NCBI RefSeq assembly: GCF_001427985.1
Contig: NZ_LMSA01000002.1
Coordinates: 339,550 to 403,549 of the forward strand
DNA length: 64,000 nt
Direction of reading: 5' to 3'
Source: Knoellia sp. Soil729
GTDB lineage: Bacteria; Actinomycetota; Actinomycetes; Actinomycetales; Dermatophilaceae
The notes below the pieces were generated by a model that was given only the letters and a program-made list of their open reading frames with translations, did not search any database and was not told the origin of the DNA. Positions 1-10,684 of this stretch are shown here, in pieces. A program made the position numbers and the translations under genes. Every line of letters starts with the position of its first letter. Position 1 is the first letter of the stretch.

Positions 1-674
1 TGGCTGCGCCACTGGTGGCCGAGGTCATGGAGCAGCAGACGAGTGCGGGTCTCCCCCGGGGAGTCGCTGCGGGCATCGGCCAGCTCGAGGAGGCGTTGTC
101 CGAGCGCCTTGCGGGTGTGTGGCACGAGCAGAGCGACGGCTGCCTCGACCCGCTCCAGGGTGCATTTCTTTGTGCGCAACGCAGCGTCGAGAGGCAGGAG
201 GGCCGCCTCCAGGCCGGACCGGAGCAGAACCTGAACGATGGCATGCTCGAGTGAAACGCATCTCACGCCGTCCACATCAGTGTCAGGGAGGCGGCCCGGC
301 GCGGTGCGCAGCCCAGCGGAGAGTCGCACTCGACCCACCTTGCCCTGCAGGTCCACCACGTCCAGGCGGACACCGTGCAGGGGCAGATGCCGCAGGGCGA
401 GAGCTGCCTGGTGTGTCGCGACGTCCTCGCGTCGCGTCCGCGCCACGGCCATGGTCCGCAGTCTCAGGCACTCCTCGTGCTCAGCGGTCGCCCACGCGGT
501 GCCCAGGACGTAGGCGCCTCGCCGAACCCGGACGATGTCTCCGGCCCGGACCAACGCCCGCAGCTCGGTGTCCTCGACATCCACGCCGCGGGCATCGTGG
601 GTGCTGAAGACGCCGCCCTGGGACGTGGCGATGGCGAGCAGGCGGGCGTTCATCCCACCCATGGTGGCCGACAT
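1..674 (-). CDS. AbiEi-type winged-helix protein, partial (3' end outside window)
   Basis: The gene enters from the left edge, so its 3' end is missing; about 224 codons are visible. Read from the ATG at 674 it begins [20 protein letters not shown] and has an N-terminal winged-helix-like segment (residues about 10-60) with the run [20 protein letters not shown], typical of the antitoxin-like AbiEi_4 domain. Near the visible end the stretch [15 protein letters not shown] resembles the start of the DUF559/Vsr-like nuclease fold that often follows this domain in actinobacteria. Most such proteins are solitary and have no proven toxin partner, so I do not call a toxin-antitoxin system. ATGs at 662 and 653 are alternative starts; 674 has a weak GGAG about 11 nt upstream. 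The gene is divergent from glpK. Confidence 0.75.
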   Translation of the reverse strand, partial: MSATMGGMNARLLAIATSQGGVFSTHDARGVDVEDTELRALVRAGDIVRVRRGAYVLGTAWATAEHEECLRLRTMAVARTRREDVATHQAALALRHLPLHGVRLDVVDLQGKVGRVRLSAGLRTAPGRLPDTDVDGVRCVSLEHAIVQVLLRSGLEAALLPLDAALRTKKCTLERVEAAVALLVPHTRKALGQRLLELADARSDSPGETRTRLLLHDLGHQWRS

Positions 675-724
675 CGCTCGCGTGGCTCCGCGGTCATCCA
701 CAGGCCATGGTCCGAGCCAGGAAT

Positions 725-762
725 TCGGAGATGTGCCCTGTTGCAACCGGGCACATCTCCGA
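725..762. repeat. 38-bp near-perfect palindrome
   Basis: The left arm at 725-738 pairs with 749-762. The ten bases between them contain GTTGCAAC, itself a palindrome, so only the pair 739/748 breaks the symmetry. It lies between two divergent genes, which argues against a simple terminator. It could be an operator or belong to the inverted-repeat family at 4096, 6725, 9601, 20238 and 60943. Confidence 0.8.
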
Positions 763-806
763 TTTCCGCGTCATCGGGGCATCGGGGGGTGGCGGGTGAC
801 GCGTCA

Positions 807-819
807 TAGGGTGACCGGC
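807..819 (+). promoter_or_regulatory. Leaderless-type promoter -10 box for glpK
   Basis: TAGGGT at 807-812 is followed by 7 nt and then the glpK ATG at 820. This spacing puts the transcription start at or next to the start codon. No clear -35 box is visible. Confidence 0.5.
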
Positions 820-2334
<1,515 letters not shown>

Positions 2335-2380
2335 CGGCGTCCCCCGACGCCGAGGAGGGCGGCACCTATGCTTGCTCCTC

Positions 2381-4087
2381 GTGACCCTTTCTCCCGCGGC
2401 GCGTGCGTCCACCCTGGAGCGGCTGCGGTCGGGCGAGGAGCTCGACGTCCTCGTCGTCGGTGGCGGCGTGGTCGGTTGCGGGGTGGCGCTGGACGCGGTG
2501 ACCCGCGGCCTCTCGACCGGCCTCATCGAGGCCCGTGACTACGCGAGCGGGACGAGCTCACGCTCGAGCAAGCTCATCCACGGCGGGCTGCGCTACCTCG
2601 AGATGCTCGACTTCGGGCTCGTCCACGAGGCCCTCCAGGAGCGACGCCTCCTCCTCAACACGATCGCCCCACACCTCGTGCGCCCGGTGCCGTTCATGTA
2701 CCCGCTGAGCAAGCCCGCGTGGGAACGCTTCTACGTCGGCTCGGGCATCGCGCTCTATGACGGGCTCGCGTTCGGTGTGCGCCAGACCGCGGGCCTTCCC
2801 CGCCACCGGCACCTGGGCAAGAAGGCCGCCCTGCGGCTGATGCCGAGCCTGCGCCCCGACGCCCTCACGGGTGCGATCCAGTACCACGACGCCCAGGTCG
2901 ACGACGCCCGCTTCGTGCTCGAGCTGGCGCGGACCGCTGCCATGCACGGAGCCCACGTGGTCAACCGGGTCGCGGCCGTCGGCATGCTGCGGTCGGAGGA
3001 CGGCAAGCAGGTCATCGGCGTGCGCGCGCGGGACCACCAGAGCGGCGAGGAGTTCGACATCCGCGCCCGGCGCGTCATTGCCGCGGCCGGCGTCTGGACC
3101 GACGAGATCCAGACGATGATCGGCGACGAGGGACCTCTGCAGGTGCGGGCGAGCAAGGGCATCCACCTGGTCGTCCCCCGTGACCGGATCACCTCCGAGA
3201 CGGGCGTCATCCTGCGCACCAACAAGTCGGTCCTGTTCATCATCCCGTGGGACGAGCACTGGATCATCGGCACCACGGACACCGACTGGAACCTCGACAA
3301 GTCCCATCCGGCTGCCACCTCCGCGGACATCGACTACCTCCTCGAGACGGTCAACTCGGTTCTCGTCACTCCCCTGACGCGTGACGACATCGACGGCGTG
3401 TATGCCGGTCTGCGACCGCTGATCTCCGGCGACGAGAACGATGCGACGACCAAGCTGTCCCGCGAGCACGTCGTCGCCACACCGCTCCCCGGGCTCACGC
3501 TCGTCGCCGGCGGCAAGTACACGACCTACCGGATCATGGCCAAGGACGCCGTCGACGAGGCGGTCAAGGACTTCGAGCAGGAGGTCGCCGAGTCCTCCAC
3601 CGACAAGGTGCCCCTCGCCGGTGCAATCGGCTGGGAGTGGCTCAGCGAGCGGCCCCAGATCCTTGCCCGCTCGGCAGGCATCGACCAGGAGCACATCGAG
3701 ACCCTCCTCGAGCGCTACGGCACGCTCACCAAGGAGCTCATCACCCTGATCAACGCCCGCCCCGATCTCGGCGAGCTGCTGCCCGGTGGCGAGACCCACC
3801 TCAAGGCCGAGATCGTCTTCGCCGCGGCGACCGAGGGCGCGGTGCACCTCACCGACATCCTCACCCGGCGCACGCGCATCTCCATCGAGGCCCGCGACCG
3901 TGGGCTCACCGCCGCGCCCCATGCGGCTGCCCTCGCGGCGCCGATCCTCGGGTGGGACGACGCCCGCGTCGCCGAGGAGCTCGACATCTATCACCGCCGC
4001 GTCGAGGCCGAGATGTCGAGCCAGACGATGCCCGACGACGAGAGCGCCGACCTGGCCCGGCGACGCGCTCCCGACGCCGCACTCTGA
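2381..4087 (+). CDS. glpD: Glycerol-3-phosphate dehydrogenase, FAD-dependent
   Basis: This 568-residue flavoprotein oxidises glycerol 3-phosphate to dihydroxyacetone phosphate and passes electrons to the membrane quinone pool. The N-terminus has the FAD dinucleotide fold VVGGGVVGCGVALDA (about residues 27-41), followed by the conserved GTSSRSSKLIHGGLRYLE segment. IIGTTDTDW and a C-terminal DAO_C domain complete the family pattern. I chose the GTG at 2381 because homology begins just after it, while the codons before it overlap glpK and look random. It lies downstream of glpK in the same operon and ends just before a perfect palindrome at 4096. Confidence 0.96.
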   Translation: MTLSPAARASTLERLRSGEELDVLVVGGGVVGCGVALDAVTRGLSTGLIEARDYASGTSSRSSKLIHGGLRYLEMLDFGLVHEALQERRLLLNTIAPHLVRPVPFMYPLSKPAWERFYVGSGIALYDGLAFGVRQTAGLPRHRHLGKKAALRLMPSLRPDALTGAIQYHDAQVDDARFVLELARTAAMHGAHVVNRVAAVGMLRSEDGKQVIGVRARDHQSGEEFDIRARRVIAAAGVWTDEIQTMIGDEGPLQVRASKGIHLVVPRDRITSETGVILRTNKSVLFIIPWDEHWIIGTTDTDWNLDKSHPAATSADIDYLLETVNSVLVTPLTRDDIDGVYAGLRPLISGDENDATTKLSREHVVATPLPGLTLVAGGKYTTYRIMAKDAVDEAVKDFEQEVAESSTDKVPLAGAIGWEWLSERPQILARSAGIDQEHIETLLERYGTLTKELITLINARPDLGELLPGGETHLKAEIVFAAATEGAVHLTDILTRRTRISIEARDRGLTAAPHAAALAAPILGWDDARVAEELDIYHRRVEAEMSSQTMPDDESADLARRRAPDAAL

Positions 4088-4095
4088 GGTTGGTG

Positions 4096-4157
4096 CGTTT
4101 CTCACCCAATTCCCGGGTTACACACATGTGTGTAACCCGGGAATTGGGTGAGAAACG
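4096..4157. repeat. Perfect 62-bp palindrome between convergent genes
   Basis: Bases 4096-4126 are exactly complementary to 4127-4157 with no spacer (31-bp arms; centre CACACATGTGTG). It starts 8 bp after the glpD stop and ends 5 bp before the DUF2332 stop. It may act as a two-way terminator, although it has no U-tract and no loop. A palindrome this long and perfect is unusual because such structures tend to be unstable. Confidence 0.95.
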
Positions 4158-4162
4158 GACGG

Positions 4163-5205
4163 TCAGTGGGCGGGCACCAGGGTCAGGGGCGGGCCGTGAT
4201 AGGTGCAGTGGCCGATGACGTCGTCGTCGACCTCGACCTGCGGGCGCCACGTGCTCGTGGTCGGCAGCGGGTCGGGGTCCTCGAGCGCGACCCGCACCAC
4301 CGGTAGGCGTGAGCGGGCCTCGTCGATGGCGGCGATCATCGACGCGCACTCCGCAGCAGGCCAGTACTGACGCGTGATGGAGTGCCACACCACGGTGAGC
4401 ACGTCGTCGGACCCGTGCTCGGAGCTCGCCAGCTGCTCGCGCACCCAGTCGGCCGCGCCGGCGCGGTCGATCGTCACGGGGTGCTCACGGAGCGTCGTCA
4501 GCGCAGCGACGAGCCGGCCGTCACGCTCGGGCATGTGCGGCCAGATGAACGAGCGCAGGTGGGCCGCACCCTCGTCCGTCGTGCCGTCGAAGGGGTCGAG
4601 ATCGCACCCGCGCCGTGCAACGACCTCGAAGTCGGCCGGCACGAATCCCGGTGCGGCACACCCCTTCAACACGAACGAGGCAGTGACCGGGCCCGCCGAC
4701 CACCCGTCGCCCTCGAAGCGGAAATGGTCCACGAGGAGGTTCAACCCGGCCGACGCTCCGGGCTCGAGGAGACGCACCCGGCGAAGGCCCGTGCGTCGCA
4801 CCGCTTCTGACAGCCCGACCAGCAGGGCGACAGAGCGCCCGACCCCGTTCGTCTGCGGCGCGACCTCGAGCGCCGCCCGCAGCTCGGGCACGTGCGCACG
4901 AAGCACGGGCTCCAGAGCCGGCCACACGGCAGACCGGTCGGCCGTTCCGCCCACGGACGGATAGAAGTCGGCCAGCTCGGGCGCATCTCCGCGCAGGACG
5001 ATGCGGTGGATGCCGGCGAGCAGGCGCAGCTGCACCATGTCTCCGGGGGTGTCGCCTCGTGGCCGCTGAGGATCTCGCGAGCCACCCCGCCGGCGTCCCA
5101 GTCCCGCGCGAGGTCACGCAGAAGCACGCCGTAGAGGTGCTCCGTGCTCCCACCGAAGTGGTTGCGCATGCGCTCACCCAAGGTGGCTCCGTCGTAGGCA
5201 CTCAC
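4163..5205 (-). pseudogene. DUF2332 family protein with apparent -1 frameshift
   Basis: Two minus-strand frames together give one DUF2332 protein of about 347 residues. The first runs from the start to the sequence SGHEATPPET; the second resumes at MVQLRLLAGIHRIVLRGDAP and continues to the stop. The break falls at a run of five G (five C on the coding strand) at 5045-5049. A sixth base there would read HEATPPGDMVQLRLL, which fits the usual family sequence, and the corrected length is a multiple of three. So this is either a real homopolymer frameshift or a base missed in sequencing. The family's function is unknown. The GTG start at 5205 is supported by a TATGGT box 7 nt upstream; an ATG at 5217 is an alternative. 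Confidence 0.75.
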
Positions 5206-5218
5206 GCGTGCCACCATA
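5206..5218 (-). promoter_or_regulatory. Leaderless-type promoter for the DUF2332 gene
   Basis: On the minus strand TATGGT (5218-5213) is followed by 7 nt and a GTG at 5205. The box sits inside CCACC-ATA-GGTGG (5211-5223), a short inverted repeat just before the pepP GTG at 5224, so the two divergent genes may share this element. Confidence 0.45.
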
Positions 5219-5223
5219 GGTGG

Positions 5224-6717
<1,494 letters not shown>

Positions 6718-6724
6718 CCTCTTG

Positions 6725-6793
6725 ACCAACTGACTGCCCGTTCGGCAGGGGAGGAGCGCAGCGACGAACCGGCCGAACGGGCAATCAGTTGGT
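6725..6793. repeat. Long inverted repeat between convergent pepP and PIG-L genes
   Basis: Bases 6725-6746 pair with 6772-6793 (22-bp arms, one mismatch at 6734/6784) around a 25-nt loop. It follows the pepP stop and ends 4 bp before the stop of the PIG-L gene, so it may end both transcripts. The right arm shares AACGGGCAAT with the repeat at 20238. Confidence 0.8.
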
Positions 6794-6797
6794 GTTC

Positions 6798-7544
6798 TCA
6801 GCGGCGGATGACGACGTCCAGCGCCAGGGCGTGGGTCACGCCCTCGGCCTGCGCCGCCTGGGCGCCCATCTCGAGGATCATCGGCACGAGCTGTGCCGGC
6901 TTGGGGAAGTCGTCGGGCAGCGCGGCGTTGTAGGCCGCGTGCTCCTCGAGCGAGGCCACCGCCACGTCGACCTTGTCGGAGACATCCACGTAGTGCGTCG
7001 GCGCCATCGGGCCCGCGAAGGCGAGGATGCCCACGTTCCACGGCTCGAAGCCCTCGTCGACCAGCTCGGGGAAGATCCACCGGTTGCCGGCGTCGGCGAC
7101 GGCATCCGCGCACGCGAGCCCCACAGCACGATGGTCCGCCTGGTTGAGCATCCCGCCGACGAACCGGTTGCCGTAGTCGCCGGTGATGACGACATCCGGC
7201 GTGCGACGACGGATCTCGCGGGCGATGTCTCGACGCAGAGCCAGGGAGTACTCGACGTTGCCGTCACGGTGGTCGCCGAAGTCCACCTCGGTGACGCCGA
7301 CGACGGCAGCACTCGCGCGCTCCTCGGCCTCACGCGCCGGGCCCGCCTCGGCCGGCGACATGGTGTCGATGCCCGCCTCACCCCGGGTGAGGAGGAAGTA
7401 GGTCACCGTCTTGCCCGCTGCGGTCCACTTCGCGACGGCTGCCGCCGTCCCGTACTCGATGTCATCGGGGTGCGCGACGACGCACAGCACCGAGGAGAAG
7501 TCCTCGGGCAGCGGCTCGAGCGGCGTCGTGGGAGGAGCATCCAT
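6798..7544 (-). CDS. PIG-L family N-acetylglucosaminyl deacetylase
   Basis: This 248-residue protein belongs to the zinc-dependent LmbE/PIG-L family, which deacetylates N-acetylglucosamine-type substrates. The hallmark AHPDDIEYG (about residues 24-32) supplies the zinc ligands, and QADHRAVG is the likely downstream histidine motif. A second, distinct family member at 36859 is the better mshB candidate, so the substrate here is unknown. I chose the ATG at 7544 over the GTG at 7553 because TAGCGT ends exactly 7 nt upstream of it. The next gene toward higher coordinates is on the same strand, 37 bp away. Confidence 0.88.
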   Translation of the reverse strand: MDAPPTTPLEPLPEDFSSVLCVVAHPDDIEYGTAAAVAKWTAAGKTVTYFLLTRGEAGIDTMSPAEAGPAREAEERASAAVVGVTEVDFGDHRDGNVEYSLALRRDIAREIRRRTPDVVITGDYGNRFVGGMLNQADHRAVGLACADAVADAGNRWIFPELVDEGFEPWNVGILAFAGPMAPTHYVDVSDKVDVAVASLEEHAAYNAALPDDFPKPAQLVPMILEMGAQAAQAEGVTHALALDVVIRR

Positions 7545-7557
7545 GGCACTCACGCTA
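7545..7557 (-). promoter_or_regulatory. Leaderless-type promoter for the PIG-L gene
   Basis: Minus-strand TAGCGT (7557-7552) lies 7 nt before the ATG at 7544. The box overlaps the alternative GTG start, which favours the ATG. Confidence 0.5.
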
Positions 7558-7581
7558 GACCCCTGCCACGGGCCGGGCGGG

Positions 7582-8166
7582 TCAGTTGGTCGAAGCCGGG
7601 CCCTCGGCCTCTCGCGCTCGGCGCGCCTCTTCCTGCGCGCGTTGGACCTGCGCCTGCGCCGCGGCCATGGGGTCCATCTCGGTCAGCAGCTCACGCCCGC
7701 GAGTCGCGTACTTGTGCTCGGTGAGTACCTCGTACTTGGTGGCGACCACCTGGGTCACCGAGGTGAAGTCACGCTCTCCACCGGTGAACGAGTAGCCGAC
7801 CAGCGCCCACACGGCGCCGAACACGGCCCCGAAGATCACCGTGGCGATGACCGAGACCCACGAGAAACCGCTGGTGTCGAACAGCGCGAAGATGATCCCG
7901 ATGAGCAGCCCGAGCCACGCACCCGACAGCAACCCGCCGAGGAGGATCCGGCTGCGGGTCAGCCGACCGGTCACCCGCTCGAGCTGCTTGAGGTCGGTGC
8001 CGACGATGAGGACGTTCTCGACGGGGAAATCGTGGTCGGAGAGGTAGTCGACGGCCTTCTGCGCTGAGGCGTAGGTGTCGTGGACGCCCAGCGACATGGG
8101 GTAGTCGAGGGACAACAGCTGCTTGGCCGCGGCCGCGCCGAGACCACGGGTCGGTTGGGTGCTCAT
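7582..8166 (-). CDS. General stress protein 17M-like membrane protein
   Basis: A 194-residue protein. Residues about 20-75 form the soluble domain typical of the general stress protein 17M family (DYPMSLGVHDTYASAQKAVD, then ENVLIVGTDLKQLERVTGRL). Two closely spaced glycine-rich membrane helices follow (about residues 82-103 and 110-133). The C-terminal tail is charged and alanine/glutamate rich (AQAQVQRAQEEARRAREAE), probably a short coiled coil. The start at 8166 is preceded by GAGAATGAGGG, a good ribosome-binding site. The molecular role of this actinobacterial family is not known. Confidence 0.85.
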   Translation of the reverse strand: MSTQPTRGLGAAAAKQLLSLDYPMSLGVHDTYASAQKAVDYLSDHDFPVENVLIVGTDLKQLERVTGRLTRSRILLGGLLSGAWLGLLIGIIFALFDTSGFSWVSVIATVIFGAVFGAVWALVGYSFTGGERDFTSVTQVVATKYEVLTEHKYATRGRELLTEMDPMAAAQAQVQRAQEEARRAREAEGPASTN

Positions 8167-8214
8167 GCCCTCATTCTCCCACTCCCGGCTGGGCGGCCGC
8201 TGGGAGGTGGCTGA

Positions 8215-8241
8215 CCGGCATACCAAGACGTCGTATGCCGG
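8215..8241. repeat. Inverted repeat built from two copies of the TATGCCG motif
   Basis: CCGGCATAC (8215-8223) and GTATGCCGG (8233-8241) form a 9-bp inverted repeat with a 9-nt spacer. It lies downstream of the acyl-CoA dehydrogenase gene and could serve as its terminator. It is notable because each arm is one copy of the heptamer over-represented across the window. Confidence 0.7.
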
Positions 8242-8277
8242 CCGCTCGCCCGGGCGACCACCGTCACCGTCACCGGA

Positions 8278-9492
8278 TCAGCGCTTGAGCGCGTACTCCT
8301 CGAGGAGCCGGCGGCCGATGATCATCTTCTGGATCTCTGCCGTGCCTTCGCCGATGAGCAGCATCGGCGCCTCACGGTAGAGGCGCTCGATCTCGTACTC
8401 CTTGGAGTAGCCGTACCCACCGTGGATGCGGAAGGACTGCTCGACGACGTCGGCGCAGTACTCGGCCGCGAGGTACTTCGCCATGCCCGCCTCGAGGTCG
8501 TTGCGCTCGCCCTTGTCCTTGAGACGCGCTGCCTTGACCATCATCTGGTGGCCGGCCTCGACCTTGGTCGCCATGTCGGCGAGGCGGAACAGAATCGCCT
8601 GGTGCTGCGCGATCTGCTTGCCGAAGGTCTCACGCTGCTGCGCGTAGGCGATCCCGAGCTCGAACGCCCGACGCGACACTCCACAGGCGCGCGCCGCGAC
8701 GTTGACCCGGCCCACCTCGACGCCATCCATCATCTGGTAGAAGCCCTTGCCGGGCACCCCGCCCAGGATCTGGGCCGACGTCGTCTCGTGGTTCTCGAGC
8801 ACGAGCTCCGTGGTGTCGACGCCCTTGTAGCCCATCTTCTCGATCTTGCCGGGCACCGTGACACCCTGGGCGGTCTGGCCGAAGCCGGGCTCCTTCTCGA
8901 CGAGGAAGGTCGTCATGTTCTTGTAGGGGCTGTCGGACTCCCCGAGGTCGGTCTTGACGAGCACTGCCACGAGGTTGGACGAGCCGCCGTTGGTCAGCCA
9001 CATCTTCTGCGCGTTGACCGACCACTTCTGGTCCTCACCCTCACCCTCGCCCGCGACAGCCTTGGACTTGATCGCCGCGACGTCGGAGCCCAGCCCCGGC
9101 TCGGACATCGAGAACGCACCCCGGACCTCACCGGTCGCCATCCGCGGCAGGTAGCGCTGCTTCTGCTCCTCGGTGCCGTGCTGCAGCAACATGTAGGCGA
9201 CGATGAAGTGCGTGTTGATGATGCCGCTCACCGACATCCAGCCGCGCGCGATCTCCTCCACGCACAGCGCATACGTGAGCAGGGACTCCCCCAGACCGCC
9301 GTACTCCTCGGGGATCATCAGCCCGAAGATTCCCATCTCCTTCATGCCCTCGACGATCTCCGTCGGGTACTCGTCGGCGTGCTCCAGGTCCTGCGCCACG
9401 GGGATGATCTGCTCCTCGACGAACTGCCGCACGAGCTTGATGAGCTCGCTCTGCTCGTCGGTGAGACCTTCGGTGCGCTGGAGCCGAGACAT
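8278..9492 (-). CDS. Acyl-CoA dehydrogenase
   Basis: This 404-residue flavoenzyme oxidises an acyl-CoA to the 2-enoyl-CoA and passes electrons to ETF. It has the normal three-part layout: the N-terminal helical domain with LMIPEEYGGLGESLLTYALC, the middle beta domain with FSMSEPGLGSDVAAIKSKAV, and the C-terminal helical domain with AQQRETFGKQIAQHQAILF and FRIHGGYGYSKEYEIERLYR. The catalytic glutamate is most likely the one in GEGTAEIQK. The substrate (short, branched or aromatic acyl-CoA) cannot be told from sequence. I chose the ATG at 9492 because homology begins there. No other fatty-acid or branched-chain genes lie next to it. Confidence 0.94.
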   Translation of the reverse strand: MSRLQRTEGLTDEQSELIKLVRQFVEEQIIPVAQDLEHADEYPTEIVEGMKEMGIFGLMIPEEYGGLGESLLTYALCVEEIARGWMSVSGIINTHFIVAYMLLQHGTEEQKQRYLPRMATGEVRGAFSMSEPGLGSDVAAIKSKAVAGEGEGEDQKWSVNAQKMWLTNGGSSNLVAVLVKTDLGESDSPYKNMTTFLVEKEPGFGQTAQGVTVPGKIEKMGYKGVDTTELVLENHETTSAQILGGVPGKGFYQMMDGVEVGRVNVAARACGVSRRAFELGIAYAQQRETFGKQIAQHQAILFRLADMATKVEAGHQMMVKAARLKDKGERNDLEAGMAKYLAAEYCADVVEQSFRIHGGYGYSKEYEIERLYREAPMLLIGEGTAEIQKMIIGRRLLEEYALKR

Positions 9493-9809
9493 GCGTGAGA
9501 GCCGCCTTCGAGAGGGTTGGGCAGGACCCTGTCGAGTATGCCGTCCGCCCACCTCCCGCTGAACCCGCTCGGTGCGTGATCCCGCCCACCCCACCAGCCT
9601 CGACTTGTTGCGACTTGGCGCAGCTGCGAGCGCAGCGAGCGAACTGCGCGAAGTCGCAACAAGTCGGTGGCGCGGGGCGCGCCCGGGTGGGACGCTGGTT
9701 GGCAACCGCACGGCATACGCCGCTGTGCACCGACTCCCGAGGAGGCGCGACATGTCCACGACTGTCCCGGGCCGCTCCCGTGCCCACATCCCTTCCCCGA
9801 TGGAGTCCC
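9493..9809. other. 317-bp divergent intergenic region
   Basis: This gap separates the acyl-CoA dehydrogenase and RIO-like kinase genes, which diverge from it. It holds a long inverted repeat (9601-9666), two copies of the TATGCCG motif (9538 and 9713) and a short ORF with a strong ribosome-binding site (9752-9856). I see no clear promoter boxes and no RNA gene. Confidence 0.6.
9601..9666. repeat. Long inverted repeat in a divergent intergenic region
   Basis: Bases 9601-9623 pair with 9644-9666 (23-bp arms, one mismatch at 9617/9650). The loop region contains CTGCGAGCGCAG, a small nested hairpin. The arm begins CGACTTGTTG, nearly the same as the arm of the repeat at 20238 (CGACTTATTG). Because the flanking genes diverge it is unlikely to be a terminator. 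Confidence 0.8.
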
Positions 9810-9856
9810 ATGACCACGTTTTCCGAGGCCGCGACGGAGTCGCCCCTCTTCGCTAG
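9752..9856 (+). CDS. Possible 34-residue upstream ORF (leader peptide) of the RIO-like kinase
   Basis: An ATG at 9752 sits 6 nt after AGGAGG (9740-9745), one of the best ribosome-binding sites in the window. It opens a frame of 34 codons (MSTTVPGRSRAHIPSPMESH and 14 more) that ends at 9856, overlapping the kinase start at 9810 in another frame. The peptide resembles nothing I know. It could be a translated leader that couples or limits kinase translation, or the ribosome-binding site may be coincidental. Confidence 0.3.
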   Translation: MSTTVPGRSRAHIPSPMESHDHVFRGRDGVAPLR

Positions 9857-10664
9857 CAACACCTGCCCCGACACGCCTCCCGAGGGCGAGCGGTGGTCCA
9901 GCTGGGACGGTGCGATGCACGGCCCCACACCGCGACCCGACTGGGTCATCACGGCCCTCGGCGCCGTCGAGACCGATCTCGGCGTGCTCAAGACCGGCAA
10001 GGAGGCCGACGTCCACCTGGTGCGCCGGTGGCTGCCCGAGGGCACCGACGCACCGGCCGTCGACTCACTCCTGGCAGCCAAGCGCTACCGGGGCGCCGAG
10101 AACCGCCTCTTCCACCGCGACAGCGGGTACCTCGACGGCCGTCGCGTCCGCAAGACCCGCGACATGCGGGCCATGCAGCGGCGGACAACGTTCGGCCGCA
10201 GCCTCATCGCCGGCCAGTGGGCCTTCGCGGAGTTCGAGGCTCTGGGCAAGCTGTGGGAGCTGGGGCTGCCCGTCCCCTATCCCGTCCAGCTCAGCGACAC
10301 CGAGATGCTCATGGAGTTCTTCGGCAGCGGTCGCGAGGCGGCACCCCGGCTCGTGCAGACGAAGCCGTCGCCCGATCTGCTGGCCGAGCTCTTCGAGCAG
10401 TTCCGCGACGTCGTCCTCGCCCTCGCTGGTGAGGGCTGGGCGCACGGTGACCTCTCGCCCTACAACGCCCTCGTGCACGAGGGGCGGCTCGTCGTCATCG
10501 ACTGGCCGCAGATCGTCGACGTCGTCGGCAACCCGCACGGCTTCGAGTTCCTCGAGCGCGACGTGCGCGTCATGTGCGAGTGGTTCCGCCGCCGAGGGCT
10601 CGACGTCGACGCCGACACCCTCTTCGGTGACGTCGCCGCAACGGCTGCGGGCTCCGCCTGGTGA
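9810..10664 (+). CDS. RIO-like serine/threonine protein kinase
   Basis: A 284-residue atypical kinase. The RIO pattern is clear: the nucleotide-binding lysine in LLAAKRYRGAENRLFHR (about residue 80), the catalytic loop HGDLSPYNALVH (about residues 214-225) with Asp and Asn, and the metal-binding segment VVIDWPQIVD in place of DFG. The fold fits the bacterial RIO1 family of unknown substrate. The start ATG at 9810 has GGAG just upstream, and residues 1-50 are poorly conserved. The gene is single and converges on the CoA-ester lyase genes with a 20-bp gap and no hairpin. Confidence 0.88.
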   Translation: MTTFSEAATESPLFASNTCPDTPPEGERWSSWDGAMHGPTPRPDWVITALGAVETDLGVLKTGKEADVHLVRRWLPEGTDAPAVDSLLAAKRYRGAENRLFHRDSGYLDGRRVRKTRDMRAMQRRTTFGRSLIAGQWAFAEFEALGKLWELGLPVPYPVQLSDTEMLMEFFGSGREAAPRLVQTKPSPDLLAELFEQFRDVVLALAGEGWAHGDLSPYNALVHEGRLVVIDWPQIVDVVGNPHGFEFLERDVRVMCEWFRRRGLDVDADTLFGDVAATAAGSAW

Positions 10665-10684
10665 GCCACCCACACCCCGTTGGG

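Noticed and set aside
119-607. Plus-strand ORFs in the first 800 bp
   Set aside because: They lie opposite the AbiEi-type gene, whose translation shows a recognisable domain. None of the plus-strand frames does.
6798-7544. Calling the first PIG-L gene mshB
   Set aside because: It is shorter and differs in motif context from the one at 36859, which fits MshB better; the substrate of this one is left open.
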